NCBI GenBank assembly: GCA_000727475.1
Contig: KL647289.1
Location: forward strand, 1,867,834 to 1,931,833
From: Sarcocystis neurona
Taxonomy: Eukaryota > Apicomplexa > Conoidasida > Eucoccidiorida > Sarcocystidae
DNA length: 64,000 bases
Reading direction: 5' to 3'
A model generated the notes under the pieces. That model had not been told where the DNA came from and searched no databases. It saw nothing but the letters and a program-made list of their open reading frames with translations. Positions 23,401-35,696 of this stretch are shown piece after piece; position 1 is the first letter of the stretch, and every line of letters starts with the position of its first letter. A program made the translations under genes and the position numbers.

Positions 23401-26400
23401 ATTATATTTGGAGAATTCTATGCCGCTGACGTTGGGAGTGGACAGTTTCGAATACTGCAGCAAGCAGTAATCTGTGAGAGTATAGACAGCGACAGCCCCG
23501 TCGCCGTAGCCAGCCCAGAGCTGGTCGAAGGCGGGGACAGTCAGTAGGCCACCGACGTAGGTGCTGGGATTCTGCTGCTGCCAGCTGCTTCTTCGTTTTT
23601 CTCTGCTGCTGCTTCTTCTTCTGCTCTCTCCTCCGCCTTCCGCTGCTCCCCCTCGTCCGCACCCTGCTGCTTTTGCTGCCCTCCCTTCGTGTCCTGCTGT
23701 CTTCTCCCCCCCAAGGCGATGCTGCAGAACGCAGCAGTCTGGGCTGCTGCAGCACGCCATTTCTACGACTGGCGACCCCTCGCACTCGCCTTCCCACTTC
23801 CCCTCTTCGGACGCCGAACGCGACCCTCTTCGACCGCGTCTCGGCGTTGCCCAGCCGTCTTCCTCTTCTTCCTCTACTTGAGCATATCCTCCTTCTCCAG
23901 CAGCGGCTGCCATCCGTCTCGCTGCTTCCTCTGCTGCTCCGGGGGATCCCTGTTCTAGCGTCTCACTTCCCTTTGCTGACGTTCTGCGGCTGCTGCCGCT
24001 GTCATACGCTGACGCCGCTTCAGCGTCACTGCTGCTGTTGCTGCTGCTATTCCTTCTCCCTCTGGCCGCTGCTGCCGCGCCCCTCTCGAGCTGCAGTGCG
24101 TCGTCCTGCCGAAGCTGCTCTTCCTTCTCATCCCCTGCTGCTTTCTCTGACTGTAGATGCTGCCGTCTATCTGCTGGAACGGCAGCGGCTCTTCCCCCGC
24201 GGCCTCTTAACAGCGCTGCGCCCTTTGGGACGTCTTCGTTCTTCATAACAGCAGCAGCGTCAGGCCCAGGGCTGCCATCACGCACGGCTGCAGCAGGGGC
24301 TTCTTCTTCAGAAAAAGCCAAGGGCAGACAGTTCGTGTGCTGCTGCTCTCCTCCGCTCTCTGTGTCTGCTGCTGCACTATGGACATATCGCCTTGCTTCC
24401 TCGCTGTCCATCTCCTTCCGCTCTGCTGCTGCTGCTCCTGTGGCACCGTCACTGCTTCGCCGGTGCTGCGCACTGTCGCTCCGTTTTGAAGAAGCAGACT
24501 CCGGAGACGCCGTCCCCTGCCCCGCAGCTTGCCCGTCTGTTGTTGTCGTCCGTCCGCCTCTTCTTCCCCGCGCTTCATTTGCAGCTGCTTGCGCTGTTTT
24601 TCCTTTTCCAACTGTTGTTGGTGCTTGACAGTATGCTGTCGCTGAGGCGGCGGAGAAGCAGGAGAATGGTGAGGAACACGCAGAAGCCAGTCTGTCTCTC
24701 TGCTGCTCTGCGTCTTCCTTCGATCCCGTCGGCCCGTTCATCTCGCCTTCTGCTGCAGTTTCTGCTGCTCCTAATTCTGACGATCCATGCCCTCCTGCTG
24801 CAGCAGCTTGGGCTGCGGCTGTATGCGCTGAACGGTCTGCAGTTGTCGCACTTCCCCGAGAATGTCGGCCGCTTCCGGACTTGGACTTGCTGCCGATGAA
24901 GCTGCTCAAGGCCCGATCGAGTTTCTCTGAAAAACTCTCCCTTTTCGTTGTGGCTGCACACCTGCGGCTGCTGCTCCCCTCCTCTCTGCTGTTGCTGCTG
25001 CTGCTACTGCTCGGTTCCCTGCTGCGGCTACTGCTGCTGCCACTGCCTCGCTCTTTGCTGTTGCTGCTACTGCTGCTTCTGCTCCCTCCGTTCCTGCTAC
25101 CACTTCCCGCACCCGACGGACAACTGCGACTACTGCTGCTGCTGCTTTGCTCGCCTTCGCTGCTGCGTCCATCTCCTCTTGCGCTGCTCGGGCCTTCTGG
25201 CGATGCTGCTGCTGCGTCGGAAGTCAGAGACACATCCTCGAGAGGCTCTTCTTCTTCCTGTTGCACCTGCAACTGCTGCTGCTGGTGCTGAAGTCGTGGC
25301 GGCCCCTGCCGCGGCTCCACACGAAGAAAAAGACGGTTTCCGTGGCTGCTGTGCTGCTGCTGCTGCTCGTGTGACACTGCAGAAGTGGCGTCATTGCCGT
25401 TGCCTGCTGTTCGTCCACGACCCCACAGACTTGCTGATGCTCCTACTGCCCTGCCGCCAACACCCTGCTGCTGTCTCTCTTCCTCCTCTGCTTCATCCGG
25501 TGCGGCATCCTTCTCACCTTCTCCCTCCGCCTCTCCATACGCGGATTCCTCGCACTCTGCGACCCTGGCCGAGCTGCCGCTGCTGCCGCCTCCTCTCCTG
25601 CTGTCTCGTCCTGCTGCTGCTCTTCCTCCCCCTCTGCCGCTGTTTCCTTCTGCTGCAAGTCGGCTGCTGCTGCTGTCTCCTGCTGTTCTGTGGCTAGAGC
25701 TGGCACGCCGAGACCGCGGCGCGCTGCTGCTCTGTGCGTCACCACCCCACACGAGCAGCCTGCGGCTGTTCCCTTCTCCTTCAGCTGCCTCGCTCGCGCT
25801 GCTGCTCTCCGTCTCAGAAGGACTGCCTTGCTGCTGCGCATGCCACTCCTGGTGTTGAAAGTACTGCACAGGTGGAAACGCTTCTTCTTCCGAACGCCGG
25901 CGCGGTTTATCTAATCCTGCGTCGAGTTGCTGCTGCTGCTGCGCTTCTCTTCCTCCCGCAGCAGCGGCAGCAGCAGCAGCAACAAAGGATTTCTGCTCTG
26001 CGTCGTGGTGTGGGGTTTCCGCGAAGCTGTTGCCAGAGGCATCATGCCCGCCAGCTGCAGGGCTTGACGCAGCACCACGTCTGCTGTTCAACTCTCCTCC
26101 TTCTTCGGTGCCGCTGCTTCCTCTTTCGTCGCTGCCGCTGATCGCTCCCCTTGTTCTCCTCTCGCTCTCGCTCATTTTTCTTCTCGGCGAGCTGCTGCTC
26201 TGTGCAATCCCTCCTTCTGCTGCGTTGCTGTGCTGCTGGTCCTTCTCCTCTTCCTTCTGATGCGGGTGAATCTTACGCAAGTGATGCCACAGCTTCCCGA
26301 CGCGACTCTTCTTCCTCGAATTGCTGCCGCTGCTCTTTGCCGAGCCGCTGCTGCGGCTCCCGCCGCTGTTGCTGTGCCCAGCCATCCCTCGCCAGTACAT

Positions 26401-29400
26401 TTCTCTCTCTCCGTTCCCGAGGCTGCCGCTGCTGCTGCTGCTGCCGTTGAGTCTGTGAGGCACTGCCGCAGCTGCTTCGTTACCGCATACCGCGCCGTCG
26501 ACTGACGTGTGCGAGGCCGGCAGCCTCCCTTGTTGCTGCTCCGGTTCGTCTGCATGCCAGGCCTGCAGCTGCTGAGGATCTGCTGCGGCCGCTGCGACCG
26601 CATGCAGCAAGTGCTCGTGGCGCAGCTGCTTTGCTCGCGCCGCTTCTTTCTTGCTTTTGCTGCTGCTGCCCCCCCTCCCCGTCAGCAGTAGCAGGCGACT
26701 CGGACCAGCGCCGCTGCTGCTTCCGGGTGGCATCCTGTTGCCTGACCCCGTCCCTGCTGCTGCATGCTTCGACTTCTTGCTGCTTTTCTCGCGTTTTCCT
26801 TCTTCGTCGCCTGCCTTCCGCAGCTCGCGGCCTCCTCCGCAAGCAGCAACAGCAGCGCTCTCCTCCTCTTCTGTCTCCCCCCCAGAGAGACGTAGCTCTG
26901 ACACCGACCCCACAGCATGCAGTTCTTCTGGAAACGCCGTCTCCTCCGGCTGGGTGTCCTCTGCTTCGCCCCTTTGCTGCTGCTCCTTTGGCTGCTGTCC
27001 TGCTGTCTCTCGCTGCTGCTCGTTGCTGCTCACTTCCTCACGAGGTGCACCGCCCATTCCACGCAGCACGTCGTTTTCTCTGTACACTGCAGCATTCCAC
27101 ACACGCAGCTTCTCCTCCTGCTGCTCTTGTTCGGCTGCTGCCTCTGCTGTTGACGTTCCGGAGGTATCACCGGCTTGCCTTTCCTGCATTTCCCTGGGTC
27201 CTGCTGAGCCCTCCCCGCCCAACTTGTCGAGCTGCAACCGGCGAGACCCTGCCGCTCCGCCGTGGGGTGTCCCTGCTGCTGCAGCAAGAGCAAAACGAGG
27301 CGTTCCATCTGCACCTGTGAACGCGCCAGCCTCCGCATCTGTCAACGAGACAGCAGCAGACGAAGGATCTACCTTCGCGGTATCACCGGTAAAGAAAGAA
27401 ATACGTCTTCCGCCTTCTCTGGTTTTCCTGTCTGCTGTTCCTCTTTCTCCGTCTCTGTCTTCGTCGCGCTGCTGCGGCAGGCTCCGTCCTGTCTCGTCTC
27501 CTTCTCCTCCTCCTTTCGTCTTTCCGTCTACGCGTGGTGTGCAGCAGCCGCAGCAGCCCCGGTGCAACCGACAGGTGGTGTGCGCCTCGTGCTGCCTCTC
27601 GAAGCTGCTGCTGTTGTCGCTTGCGCTTCCTCCCCTTCTTCTTCGATCCTGCTGCCGCTGGTGCTCCAGCGCATTGGAGCCTTCCCCCACGGCGTGGGAA
27701 AAACCCGGCTGGCCGGCGTCCTCGTCGTCCGCCGCTGCTGCAGCACTCGAAGCGATGCTGCCGCTACTCCCGCCGCCTTCTTCGCTGCTGGCCCTGTGGC
27801 GTACGCCGCTGGGCTCCTGCAACAGCTCTCCGAACTCCTCGTCAAAGGACGAAGACGGCAGCAGCTCAGGAGAGAAGTCCGCCACCGGATACGGCAGGAG
27901 GTGCACGAGCTTCGTAGATGGCACCTGCCACACAAAGATATGGCCGCACGCGTTTCCCGCCAAGACAAAGTGGACAAATTCAGCAAAGGTGGCCTTGATA
28001 CTGAGCGCGCAAATTGCCAAAGACGGGACGGCAGTCCCCCCTGCCCCCGCAGCTGTGTCGCTGCTTGTCGAAGATACCGATAGCCGCGCTGTTCCTCTTC
28101 TTCTTCCTCCTCTTTCTTCTTCTTCTTCACCTTCTCCATTCGTCCCTCTGCTGCTGCTGCTTCTTCTTCTTTCTGCTGCAACTCCTGCTGCTGCACCTGA
28201 GTCACAGACCTCTTCTCCTTCTGCGTGCCGCGCAGCTGCTGCGCCGCTCTTGCCACTCCCTGGGCGCTCCTCCGACGTGTCCTCCCCGCCGACGCTGCTG
28301 CTCGCGCTGCTGCCGCGTCTCTTCTGGCTCCCGCTCCCGCCGCCGTGCTGCTGCTGCTGCCATCCCTCCGCTCCCTCTGTCACTCTTGGCTGCGGCGCGT
28401 CCTGCCGCTGCGGCCCATCCTTCCCTCTCTGCTGCTGCTGGTGCTGCTCGCCTCCGGCACCCCCGCTGCCGAACCCCCCGCAGAAGGACGCACGCACCGC
28501 AGCTGCTGCAGCCGGCCACACGCCTGCGCTGCTGCTGCTGTTTGCAGAGGCTTCCACATGACGACCCGCGTGATCCCGGCAGAACGTCAACCCGCGGCTT
28601 CGGCACTGGCTCGCTGCTGCCTCTCCTCCGTACACTTCCGGCGGATAACCCGCTGCTTCGTACGCCGCAGCTGCGCACCAGCACACACCTCCGCAGCAGC
28701 AACTGCGCGTGGCACCACAACAGCCACACTCTCTGACTGCGTCCCACCCGCCCGTCCACACACGCTGACGGCTTCTACGTCCTGGAGGAGCGACTATTTA
28801 CCAGCGCCCCACGAGTACACATGTGAGGGTCTGCTTTTCTGCATGCGCACACGACAGTCCACGAGGAAAGACCCACCAGACGGAGAAAAGCCGGAAGACG
28901 GCCCCGCAGCCACCACGTGATGCGCGGAAGAGATGCATGCCGCGCTGTCGCGCCTCCCCTTGAAGGACAAAGAGGAGAGGTCGAAGCGACGCTGCGCCAG
29001 GCTCAGTCGTTACGCGGCAGGAAAAGGCACGTTAATCGCAGAAGAACATTCGCGTGCATCTGCACAGCTCCTCCCATGAAGAATTTCTACCCCCGTTTTT
29101 GCTCTAAGCATGTGCTTCCCGCTACTGTTGCTGCAGACCCCTTCGTTACCTCTGCGCGTAAAAAAGTCCACACCCTTCCTCTCCTCGCCTGTGCCGCGTC
29201 CCTCCAACAACGCGTCACTGCCTCTGAAGCAGAAATTCACGAGCTCCCTCGCAGATCCTCCCACCACCCACTGCCTGGTGGCTCTGGGGGTGTTGTGTGT
29301 CTCTACACACGACATATTCTTCCACAACTGCGCCTCTCCTCCTCCTCTACGAAAATGTACGTATCTTCTCTGCTTTTCTTTCTGTTTCTGCGTTGTAGTG

Positions 29401-30852
29401 GCTGCTGCAGTTCTGTTGTCTCTGCTGGTGCTGTTGTCCTCGCGGTGCGTCCGTGCTTGACCTTGGTGTATCGGAAGAGCAGCAGCAGCAAAAGCGGCAG
29501 CAGCAAAAGCGCCAGCAGCAGAGGCGGCAGCAGCAGCAGCAAGAAGCGAGTCGCTTACCCGAGTTGAGCTCGAGCAGCTGCTCGAATGTTTCAGCCTTAA
29601 GAATGAAGACGCGACCGCCCTGAGTGCCGCAGAGCAGGACGCGGCCGACCCCCCCTATTTTCCCCCCTACAAAGCAGGTCAGCGGCTCGGGAACGGCCAC
29701 GCGTTGCTGCAGTCTCCCGTCGAGAAGAAATCTCTCGACGACGCGTGGCGTGGCCACTACCAGGCCCTGCAGCTCATTTCTTGGGCCTTTGCAGACTACC
29801 ATCCCTATCACCGGTCCTGGCTTCCCTGCCTGGTTCGCCGACCCGAACGCTTGCGCAAGCTGAATCGCCTGCTGCTGCTGTCGCCGTCCCCCCACACCCC
29901 ACATGCCTCGCCAACGCAGGCCCCAGAAGAAGTCTAGCCAAGGTGATGACGCTGACGACGACGAGGAAGAAGACGACCCAGCCTTCTTCTTCTTCGAGGA
30001 GGAGGAGGAGATCCCCGCGGATGAACCAGGAGACAGGCCGCCTGCAAGCCGGGGACCCGGCGTTGACGCGAGCGTGTCTGCGTGAGCCGCTGTGGCCTGC
30101 GTTTCTGCTGCTGCGGCCCTTGTGTCTTCTGCTGCTGCTGCTGCTGGCGCCCCACCTGCGTACGCCGTTCCCGACGGCGCAGCCGACGATGACACCGAGG
30201 AGGAAGAAGAAGAGACGGGCGCGGCAGCAGCAGCACTCTCACAAGCAGCGGCAGCGGCAGGAAGCGACTCCAGGCGGCTGCTGCTGCTCGGGCTGGTTCG
30301 CGCGCCAGCCACTTTTACTTTTGGGTCCGCAGGAGGAGCAGCACGAGAATCCGATGCCCCACACTTCCTGTCGCGTTCGTTACCAGCAGCAACAGGATTC
30401 AGTGCTGCAGATGCAGCACAAGGAAAGACTGTGCCATTTGGAGAGGGGATGCAAGAAGCATCTGCTGCTGCTGCTTCGGCTGGCGCTCCTGTTTCTTCAC
30501 GAGAAGTTTCTTCTCCATCGCGGCGGCTGCTGCTGCTTCTTCGCTGCACAAACTCCTCCTGCTGGTGCCCCCCGTCTGTCTCCGCCTCTTCGTCGACCGG
30601 TTGCTTCGAGACGCGAGCAGCCGCTGCAGCTTTCTCTATGGCTGCTGCAGCAGCGTCCAGGGCAACAGCTGCAGCGTCGGAGCCCGCGTTGCACCCGTCG
30701 ACTTCGAAGCTCTCGCCCGATGACTGCTGCTCCATCGACAAGAGGCTGCCTCCTTCTGTTGCTGCTGCTGCACCTTGACCTGCTGCTCCTACGGCCGCAG
30801 GCTGCTGTTCATCTTCGCTTCCTGTCTCGTCCTTCTCCACCGGACTCGCCAT
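13788..30852 (-). CDS. Large WD40-type beta-propeller protein, multi-exon
   Basis: The gene is read leftwards from the ATG at 30852 (CCATGG). Proposed exons are 30852-29559, 28040-23400, 19629-19530, 15492-15417, possibly 14830-14820, 14392-14222, and 13930-13788 with stop TGA. All joins are phase-consistent except 23400 to 19629. Blade-like strands recur: VGRVLLCGTQGGRVFIL in exon 1; FVLAGNACGHIFVWQV and LWAGYGDGAVAVYTL at the two ends of exon 2; SPDGYAYLWN in exon 3; PISAICIDSWLNAAFVGDA in exon 4; and GAVVVCKKGQALTMFVVE in exon 5. Between the exon 2 blades lie about 1,350 residues of Ala/Ser/Gln/Glu/Gly-rich sequence, as known for Eimeria homopolymer insertions. The protein would exceed 2,000 aa. 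I could not place it in a named WD40 family. Neither a signal peptide nor an enzymatic motif is visible, so a scaffold role is likely but unproven. Confidence 0.55.
14222..14392 (-). CDS. WD40 protein exon 5
   Basis: The acceptor is CTCCAG and the donor GTAGGT, with phase 1 at both ends. It encodes LWDCLGAVVVCKKGQALTMF and on to SSEELLVICREL, an alternating hydrophobic pattern typical of a propeller blade, followed by a basic stretch. Confidence 0.4.
14820..14830 (-). CDS. Possible 11-base microexon of the WD40 gene
   Basis: An excellent polypyrimidine tract ending CTGCAG is followed, after 11 bases, by GTAACT. The 11 bases are exactly what is needed to link exon 4 (phase 2) to exon 5 (phase 1), adding Arg-Pro-Gly-Lys. 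It is inferred purely from splice signals and phase. Confidence 0.3.
15417..15492 (-). CDS. WD40 protein exon 4
   Basis: 76 bases between the acceptor CCAAG and the donor GTGAGG, phase 1 in and phase 2 out, joining exon 3 without a frame change. It encodes VEPQVPISAICIDSWLNAAF and then VGDA, the inner strands of a propeller blade. Confidence 0.5.
16470..16620. repeat. Diverged tandem duplication with TA linker
   Basis: Two copies of about 75-80 bases, each a TA tract plus a core of the form CACC-TAG-GGACT-CTACGTCG-ACA. They lie in the intron between WD40 exons 3 and 4. Confidence 0.6.
17195..17462. repeat. Two-copy minisatellite of about 140 bases
   Basis: ACATA-AATGGATCT-CTAC-AGT recurs at about 17197 and 17334, and GTGGGACA-ACAGA-GCG at about 17246 and 17441, with long TA/TATACA tracts between. 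It lies in a WD40-gene intron. Confidence 0.6.
19530..19629 (-). CDS. WD40 protein exon 3 (blade SPDGYAYLWN)
   Basis: A pyrimidine-rich tract ends GCGCAG at 19630, and a strong donor, GTAAGC, follows 19530. The encoded SPDGYAYLWN is a textbook end of a WD blade. The residues just upstream in frame (LLVCAQ) also fit the blade, so the true 5' boundary may lie about 24 bases higher. Confidence 0.5.
20305..20905. repeat. Minisatellite with GCAGTGCTCAGAAG core
   Basis: About seven copies of a 20-base core related to GCAGTGCTCAGAAGACTGGT (for example 20690, 20748, 20802 and 20849), separated by TATATATACATATA of variable length and spaced mostly 47-58 bases apart. It lies within the long intron between WD40 exons 2 and 3. 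Confidence 0.75.
23400..28040 (-). CDS. WD40 protein exon 2, with huge low-complexity insertion
   Basis: The frame is open for about 1,800 codons down to 23365. I start the exon at 28040 because the acceptor there (GGGGGCAG) restores phase 1 and puts the blade FVLAGNACGHIFVWQV directly after exon 1. The preceding tract is purine-rich, so a more upstream acceptor is possible. The middle is built of poly-Ser, poly-Ala, poly-Gln and Glu/Gly/Arg runs from GCA/CAG and AGC triplets. The globular fold resumes at the end with LWAGYGDGAVAVYTL and NVSGIEFSKYN. The end at 23400 uses a GTACCC donor. Without splicing the frame would add only about 12 residues. Confidence 0.6.
29559..30852 (-). CDS. WD40 protein exon 1
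   Basis: The ATG is at 30852. The first about 300 residues are acidic and then Ala/Ser-rich with no structure. The last 110 residues form globular strands including a blade-like GTQGGRVFIL. The exon ends TCGG before GTAAGC, a strong donor, in phase 1. On the minus strand the intron then starts with CTG-rich sequence. Confidence 0.65.
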
Positions 30853-33277
30853 GGCAGCAACGGCTCGTATGAAGAACCAACAAGGAAGGACGTATGCAGT
30901 CGCAGCAGCAGCAGCACAGCTGCTGCAGAAGAAATACTACCTCAAGCAAAAACGTCTCTCTAGAAGCTTCTCCAGCAGACTCCCGCGTCGACCAGTGGAA
31001 CGGCAGCTGCACGTGAAGCACAGCAGAACACCCGCCCACACAGCAGCTGTAGGGGACAGCCCCTGCAGACACATCAGCAGCCCCCCGCCAAGCAGCAACG
31101 CTTGCAGCGGGTCCAGCAGCACCAGCACCACAGTCGAGTCAGACAGTAGCCGAACAGCATCAGGACAACAGCAGCGCTACTGTTTCTGCAGGAGGGAGGC
31201 AGCAGGGAGCAGCAATCGCGACCCACGACACGAAGCAGTAGTCCCAACAGCAGCACATACACATGCACAGGGAGACACGCCCGCGGCACATACACACCGA
31301 CCTACAGGAAAAACAGGCAAATTGCTGCAGTGCAGTCTTCTAATAGAAACAATCAACCGAGCTACGGGAAAGAGCAGACTTGCTGTACTCCTACGCTGCG
31401 TAGGCCTCTTGCTGCTGCGCATGCAAGCGCTTGCTCCGCCACCGTCACACACCCCCCTCGAGACGGAGTTTCCGACGCTGTGCAGTGCACAGCAGCAGAG
31501 AATAGGGCAGTCCTGCGGCGGAAGAAGAAAGAGGAGATGAAGTGACGCGCTTGAGGATGGGAACACACTTGTACTACCGCTGCTGAGTCTGCAGCTACTG
31601 CTGCTAATTCTGCTGCTGCCCGTAAAGAATCGCTGCGTGCAGTGGATAACACCGAGGCGGAGGAGGAGGAGGCGGAAGCAAGAATATTGAACGCCAACAG
31701 GATAGAGCCGCGTGCAGGTGGAAGAGATGCCCCGCAGCACCAGCAGAAGCTGCTGGTGCTGCAGGAAAACAGGAGCGGCCCAGAAAAGTCGAAAGGCAGG
31801 CAAGGCAGCAGTAGCAGCCGTCCGTGCTGCGATGTGTGCTGGCCGCCGAGGCGGGATGAGGACCGCAGCAATAGGAAACGTGGAAAAGACACGTTTGTCG
31901 AAGTAGTGCTGCACGGGAGGACGAGAAGCAATTTGTGCGGAAGGGGAAGAGCCGCCCTCGCGGCAGGAAAGAGATCGTAGAAGGTGAACAACGCTAAGCA
32001 AAATGTGCGAATACATGCAGACACACACCTCGCTGCGATATCTAACGCTACACACTCGAGAAGATAGATAGGATCTAACGAGGGGCGACCGGCTGAGTCC
32101 AGAGCAGTGCACGCACAGACCCCGGCCCTCTGCTGCGTAGACAGATGCGGTGTATGTACACCTGAGGGCACGTTCACAGGAGAAGCTTCACCGTTTGAGA
32201 AAGATGACAAAGGGAGACAAAACACCATTTCGAGTATAGGTAGCCATGTGTAAGAGAGAGAGAGCCATGCGCGAGAAGGGTCGTCAATAGGGGACCGACT
32301 GGACACCAAGGAAAAGGACCGTGTCCGGGCATATAGGGTGTCTTGCTCGGGTGTACGTACGCCGTAACAACGACAGCAAACGAACCGTGTGGGGTCTGTA
32401 CAACTGGTACGAGGGCACAGCGAAGCACGAGGGACGACTTTCAAGGAGATGTGGTCCTTTGCAGGAAGGAGGGGAGGGAGCGTGTGCTGCTGTTTTGTCT
32501 CCGTATCTTCTCGTGCCTTCTTCAGGCGGCCGCTGTGGCTGTCTGTGGCGGCTAGTCAAGCTTGCTGTACCGCTGCTGCTGCCACACCACACAGCACTGG
32601 AACGCGCTGAAGGACGAAAAGTAGCAGCGCGGCGGTAGCAGCGGTGCGGCCACAGTGTTCTGCGTTTGACTCAGTCGCAGCGCGCGCAAGGAAGGAGGAG
32701 GCTGCTCCAGCGGCGGTGAGAACGACGGCAGGTGCGCTACTGCTACTTTTCCGCGCGGAAAGTTGCGGCAGGAAAAACTCTGAGGAAAAAGGGAGAAGAA
32801 TGATGGAAGGAAGAAACGGACTTCCTTGAGCAGCAGCTGCAGCACAAGATACGCGCAACGCCACAGCACCGGCGACATCACAGTTCAGCTGGCGCGGTGC
32901 ACGGTTGTTGCGGCGGTTGCAGCGGCGGCACGTCGGAAAAAAGGATTTAGACGGGATGTTCCCGTAGTGTGTCGAAGAAAAAGGAACACACTAGCAAGGC
33001 GTCGCCTGCATGTAGAAGAGATCACAATCTCCAGCAGAGGCGGAAAGAAGAAGAGGAGGCAGAGGAGGAGAAGTGAGGTAACGCGGTGAAGGGAAGACGA
33101 GGTAGGTTTCTCTCTGCTACTCCCGGGCGCTGTTCACCGGTGCGCTCCTAGCCGAATGCGGCGGCTCTCCAACCTCGCTCTTGCGTCTCCTCAGATGGTG
33201 CCGTCTTCACTGCATTTTCCTGAGTGCTGCTGCTGCTAGACACAAAAATGTCAACTGCTGGGGCTGCCGCTGCGCTG

Positions 33278-33369
33278 TTGCACCGCAGCACTTCCTGCTG
33301 TTGCACCGCAGCTCTTCCTGCTGTTGCACCGCAGCTCTTCCTGCTGTTGCACCGCAGCTCTTCCTGCTG
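33278..33369. repeat. 23-base tandem repeat, four copies
   Basis: Unit TTGCACCGCAGCTCTTCCTG plus CTG, in four near-perfect copies. The 23-base period is not a multiple of three, so successive copies are read in different frames. This argues against coding, even though long frames cross it on both strands. Confidence 0.9.
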
Positions 33370-33514
33370 TTGCAGAGTTCTGCACGCCGATGCCTCTTTC
33401 ATGTGTGGTTGCTTCTGCTGCTCTCCGGCGTCTGTGCTGCGGTGTGGCTGCTGCTGTGTGGCTGCTGCTGTGTTGGTGCAATCCCCGTGGCGCCTCCGCT
33501 GTGTTCTGCTGCTG

Positions 33515-33570
33515 CTGCTCCTGCTGCGCTGCTCCTGCTGCGCTGCTCCTGCTGCGCTGCTCCTGCTGCG
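33515..33570. repeat. 14-base tandem repeat, four copies
   Basis: Four perfect copies of CTGCTCCTGCTGCG. The 14-base period again changes reading frame at every copy. Confidence 0.9.
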
Positions 33571-35651
33571 GATACTCCTTGCTGCTGCCGCTGATGCTGG
33601 TTGCTGCTCCTGCTTCTGATGCTGCTGCTTGCTGCTCCTGCTGCGGACACTGGTGCTCACGCTGCTGCTGCTGCCCAAGCTGCTGCTGACTCGGTCACCT
33701 GCCGCACGCTGCTTTTGCTGCAGTGGCGGCCACGCCTGCTGCGTCCACCGCGTGCGGCTCGGACAAAGAAAAAGAACCTACGACCGACCGAAGTGCGGAA
33801 GGCTGCTCCTGCTGCCGGGCAACCGGATTCTGTTTCCCTGCTGCTATTCCTGCTGCGACTGCTGGTGAACAATTCACTCCAACAACAGCACCAATGCTGC
33901 AGCGACACTCCTACTCGAACAGCCTCCGGCAGCACCAGACGCAATAATTATCAGGGCGGTACCACCTCGGGAGTCGCTGTCGAGCTGGCGCACCTGCCCG
34001 GCACGGCGCGCAGGTATTGTTGCCCCACCGTACCAGCGAGTAGTAGCTTTCTGCAACAGCAACTAACGAGAGAATGTTGCTCAGCAGGGGCACAGCAGAA
34101 CATCAGCAGGGCAGCAACGGCAGCGCAACCACCTCAGCAACAGGTGAGGTCAGCAACAGGTGCGGCGTGTGTGTGAAGAGCAAGAGCGAGGGGGCGTAGG
34201 AGCAGCAGCGACAACAGCTGTGGATATGAAGAACGCTCTTGAGCAGCCACGTCCTCTACTGTGTTCACAGCGAGCGAAAGGACGGCCGCTAATACTGCAG
34301 GGCTGAGGAACACGAAGGACTCATCCGGATCGAACACAGCACCGATGAATACTACGTACCCTAACCTGTACACGAGACGGCGTCTCCCAGGTACCCCTCC
34401 GCGCGCCATCGCGTCTCGCTGCTGTCGTGTCACAGCAGGACCACGAACAGATACGTACTGGCTCAGCCTCAAAACAACAGAGAAGGGCAGCAGCAGCAGC
34501 AGCTCGAAAGACGCCAGTAGCAACAGCAGCAGCGGCGTCCGTGCGACAGCGTGGCAAGCAGCAACAAGAGCACACTGGCAGCAGCAGGAGCAACACACAC
34601 ACACAGACACACAAACTAGGCGAACACGAGTAGCAGCATCAGGTGGCAGGAGAGCAAAAGGAAGAACAGTGGGGGGGAAAGGCTTCAGCAGCAGCAGGCC
34701 GGAAAGCAGCTGCAGCAGATGCCGCAAGAACATGGAAAAAGAAGTGTGTGCCACCACAGCAGAGCAGCTGTGCCAGCAGCCACAGCAGCAGTATCACTCA
34801 GAACGACACCTCTTCGACACCAGCAACCGAAGCAGTCGCAGCGGCAGCAGCAGCAAGAGTCAGAAGAACAACTGTAGCAGCAGAAGCAGCAATAGCAGGA
34901 GCTAGACCGGCAACGGCTGCACACGAGCACGTTAAACTTCAGTGGACTTATCGGGGCAAAGGTGAATGTAAAGGGGTGCAACTGAGGTAGACGCGGGAAT
35001 ACTGGATCCCCTTCGTCACACGTGCATGTACCCAATTCCTCGTGGTATCTGGGCTGTTTTGTATATCGAAGTGACTTTCTATCTAGAGCACCACTGCAGT
35101 AGTTACGTTTCTACCTCTTCTCCGTCTACTGCTTCTTCTGCTTCGTCTTCTGCTTCGTCTTCTGCTTGGTGTCACTCTAGGTACCCCATCACCGAAGAAG
35201 TCGCTTCTAGTTGTAGCTGGCCAGTTGAACTTTTGGAGTAGGTCTTACACACACCAAGTGGCGCTCTGCAGAACTTCCACTCTGACATATCCTGCCCACT
35301 AATTGTAGAGAAACCAACTACTAGAGTAGTAGTCGTTGTGCGGTTCTGTTACTTTCCTAATAGCACGCGGAGAAAACCGACCTGCGAAACTTTTGTTCCT
35401 TCTACCAGATGCAGCGGCTGCTATCTGTCTGAAGCGTGTATTATTGCAACTTTACTGATATTCGTTTTGGTGAAGGGGGCTCATCCAGCGAATCTTCCTA
35501 CTGGCGATGAAATCGGGAAGACCGACAATCTCCGTCATAAGATCTTGTCCAGGGCTGGTTTCCCTGTTTTTGTCGGACACAAATAGCGGTGGATGATCCA
35601 CACTTCAGGAAGACTCAAGAACTCTATATTCACTGCTGTCCACATCGATCA

Positions 35652-35696
35652 GAGGGGAAAAGAGTTCACGTCAACAAAGGGGAAAAGAGTTCACGT
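35652..35696. repeat. Short direct repeat
   Basis: AGGGGAAAAGAGTTCACGT occurs twice, 26 bases apart, in otherwise unique sequence. Confidence 0.85.

Noticed and set aside
26651..28561. 636-codon plus-strand frame, plus other Leu/Ser/Cys-rich frames at 23561-28736
   Set aside because: They are antisense readings of the GCA/CAG tracts in WD40 exon 2. The minus frame carries recognisable propeller strands and the plus frames do not.
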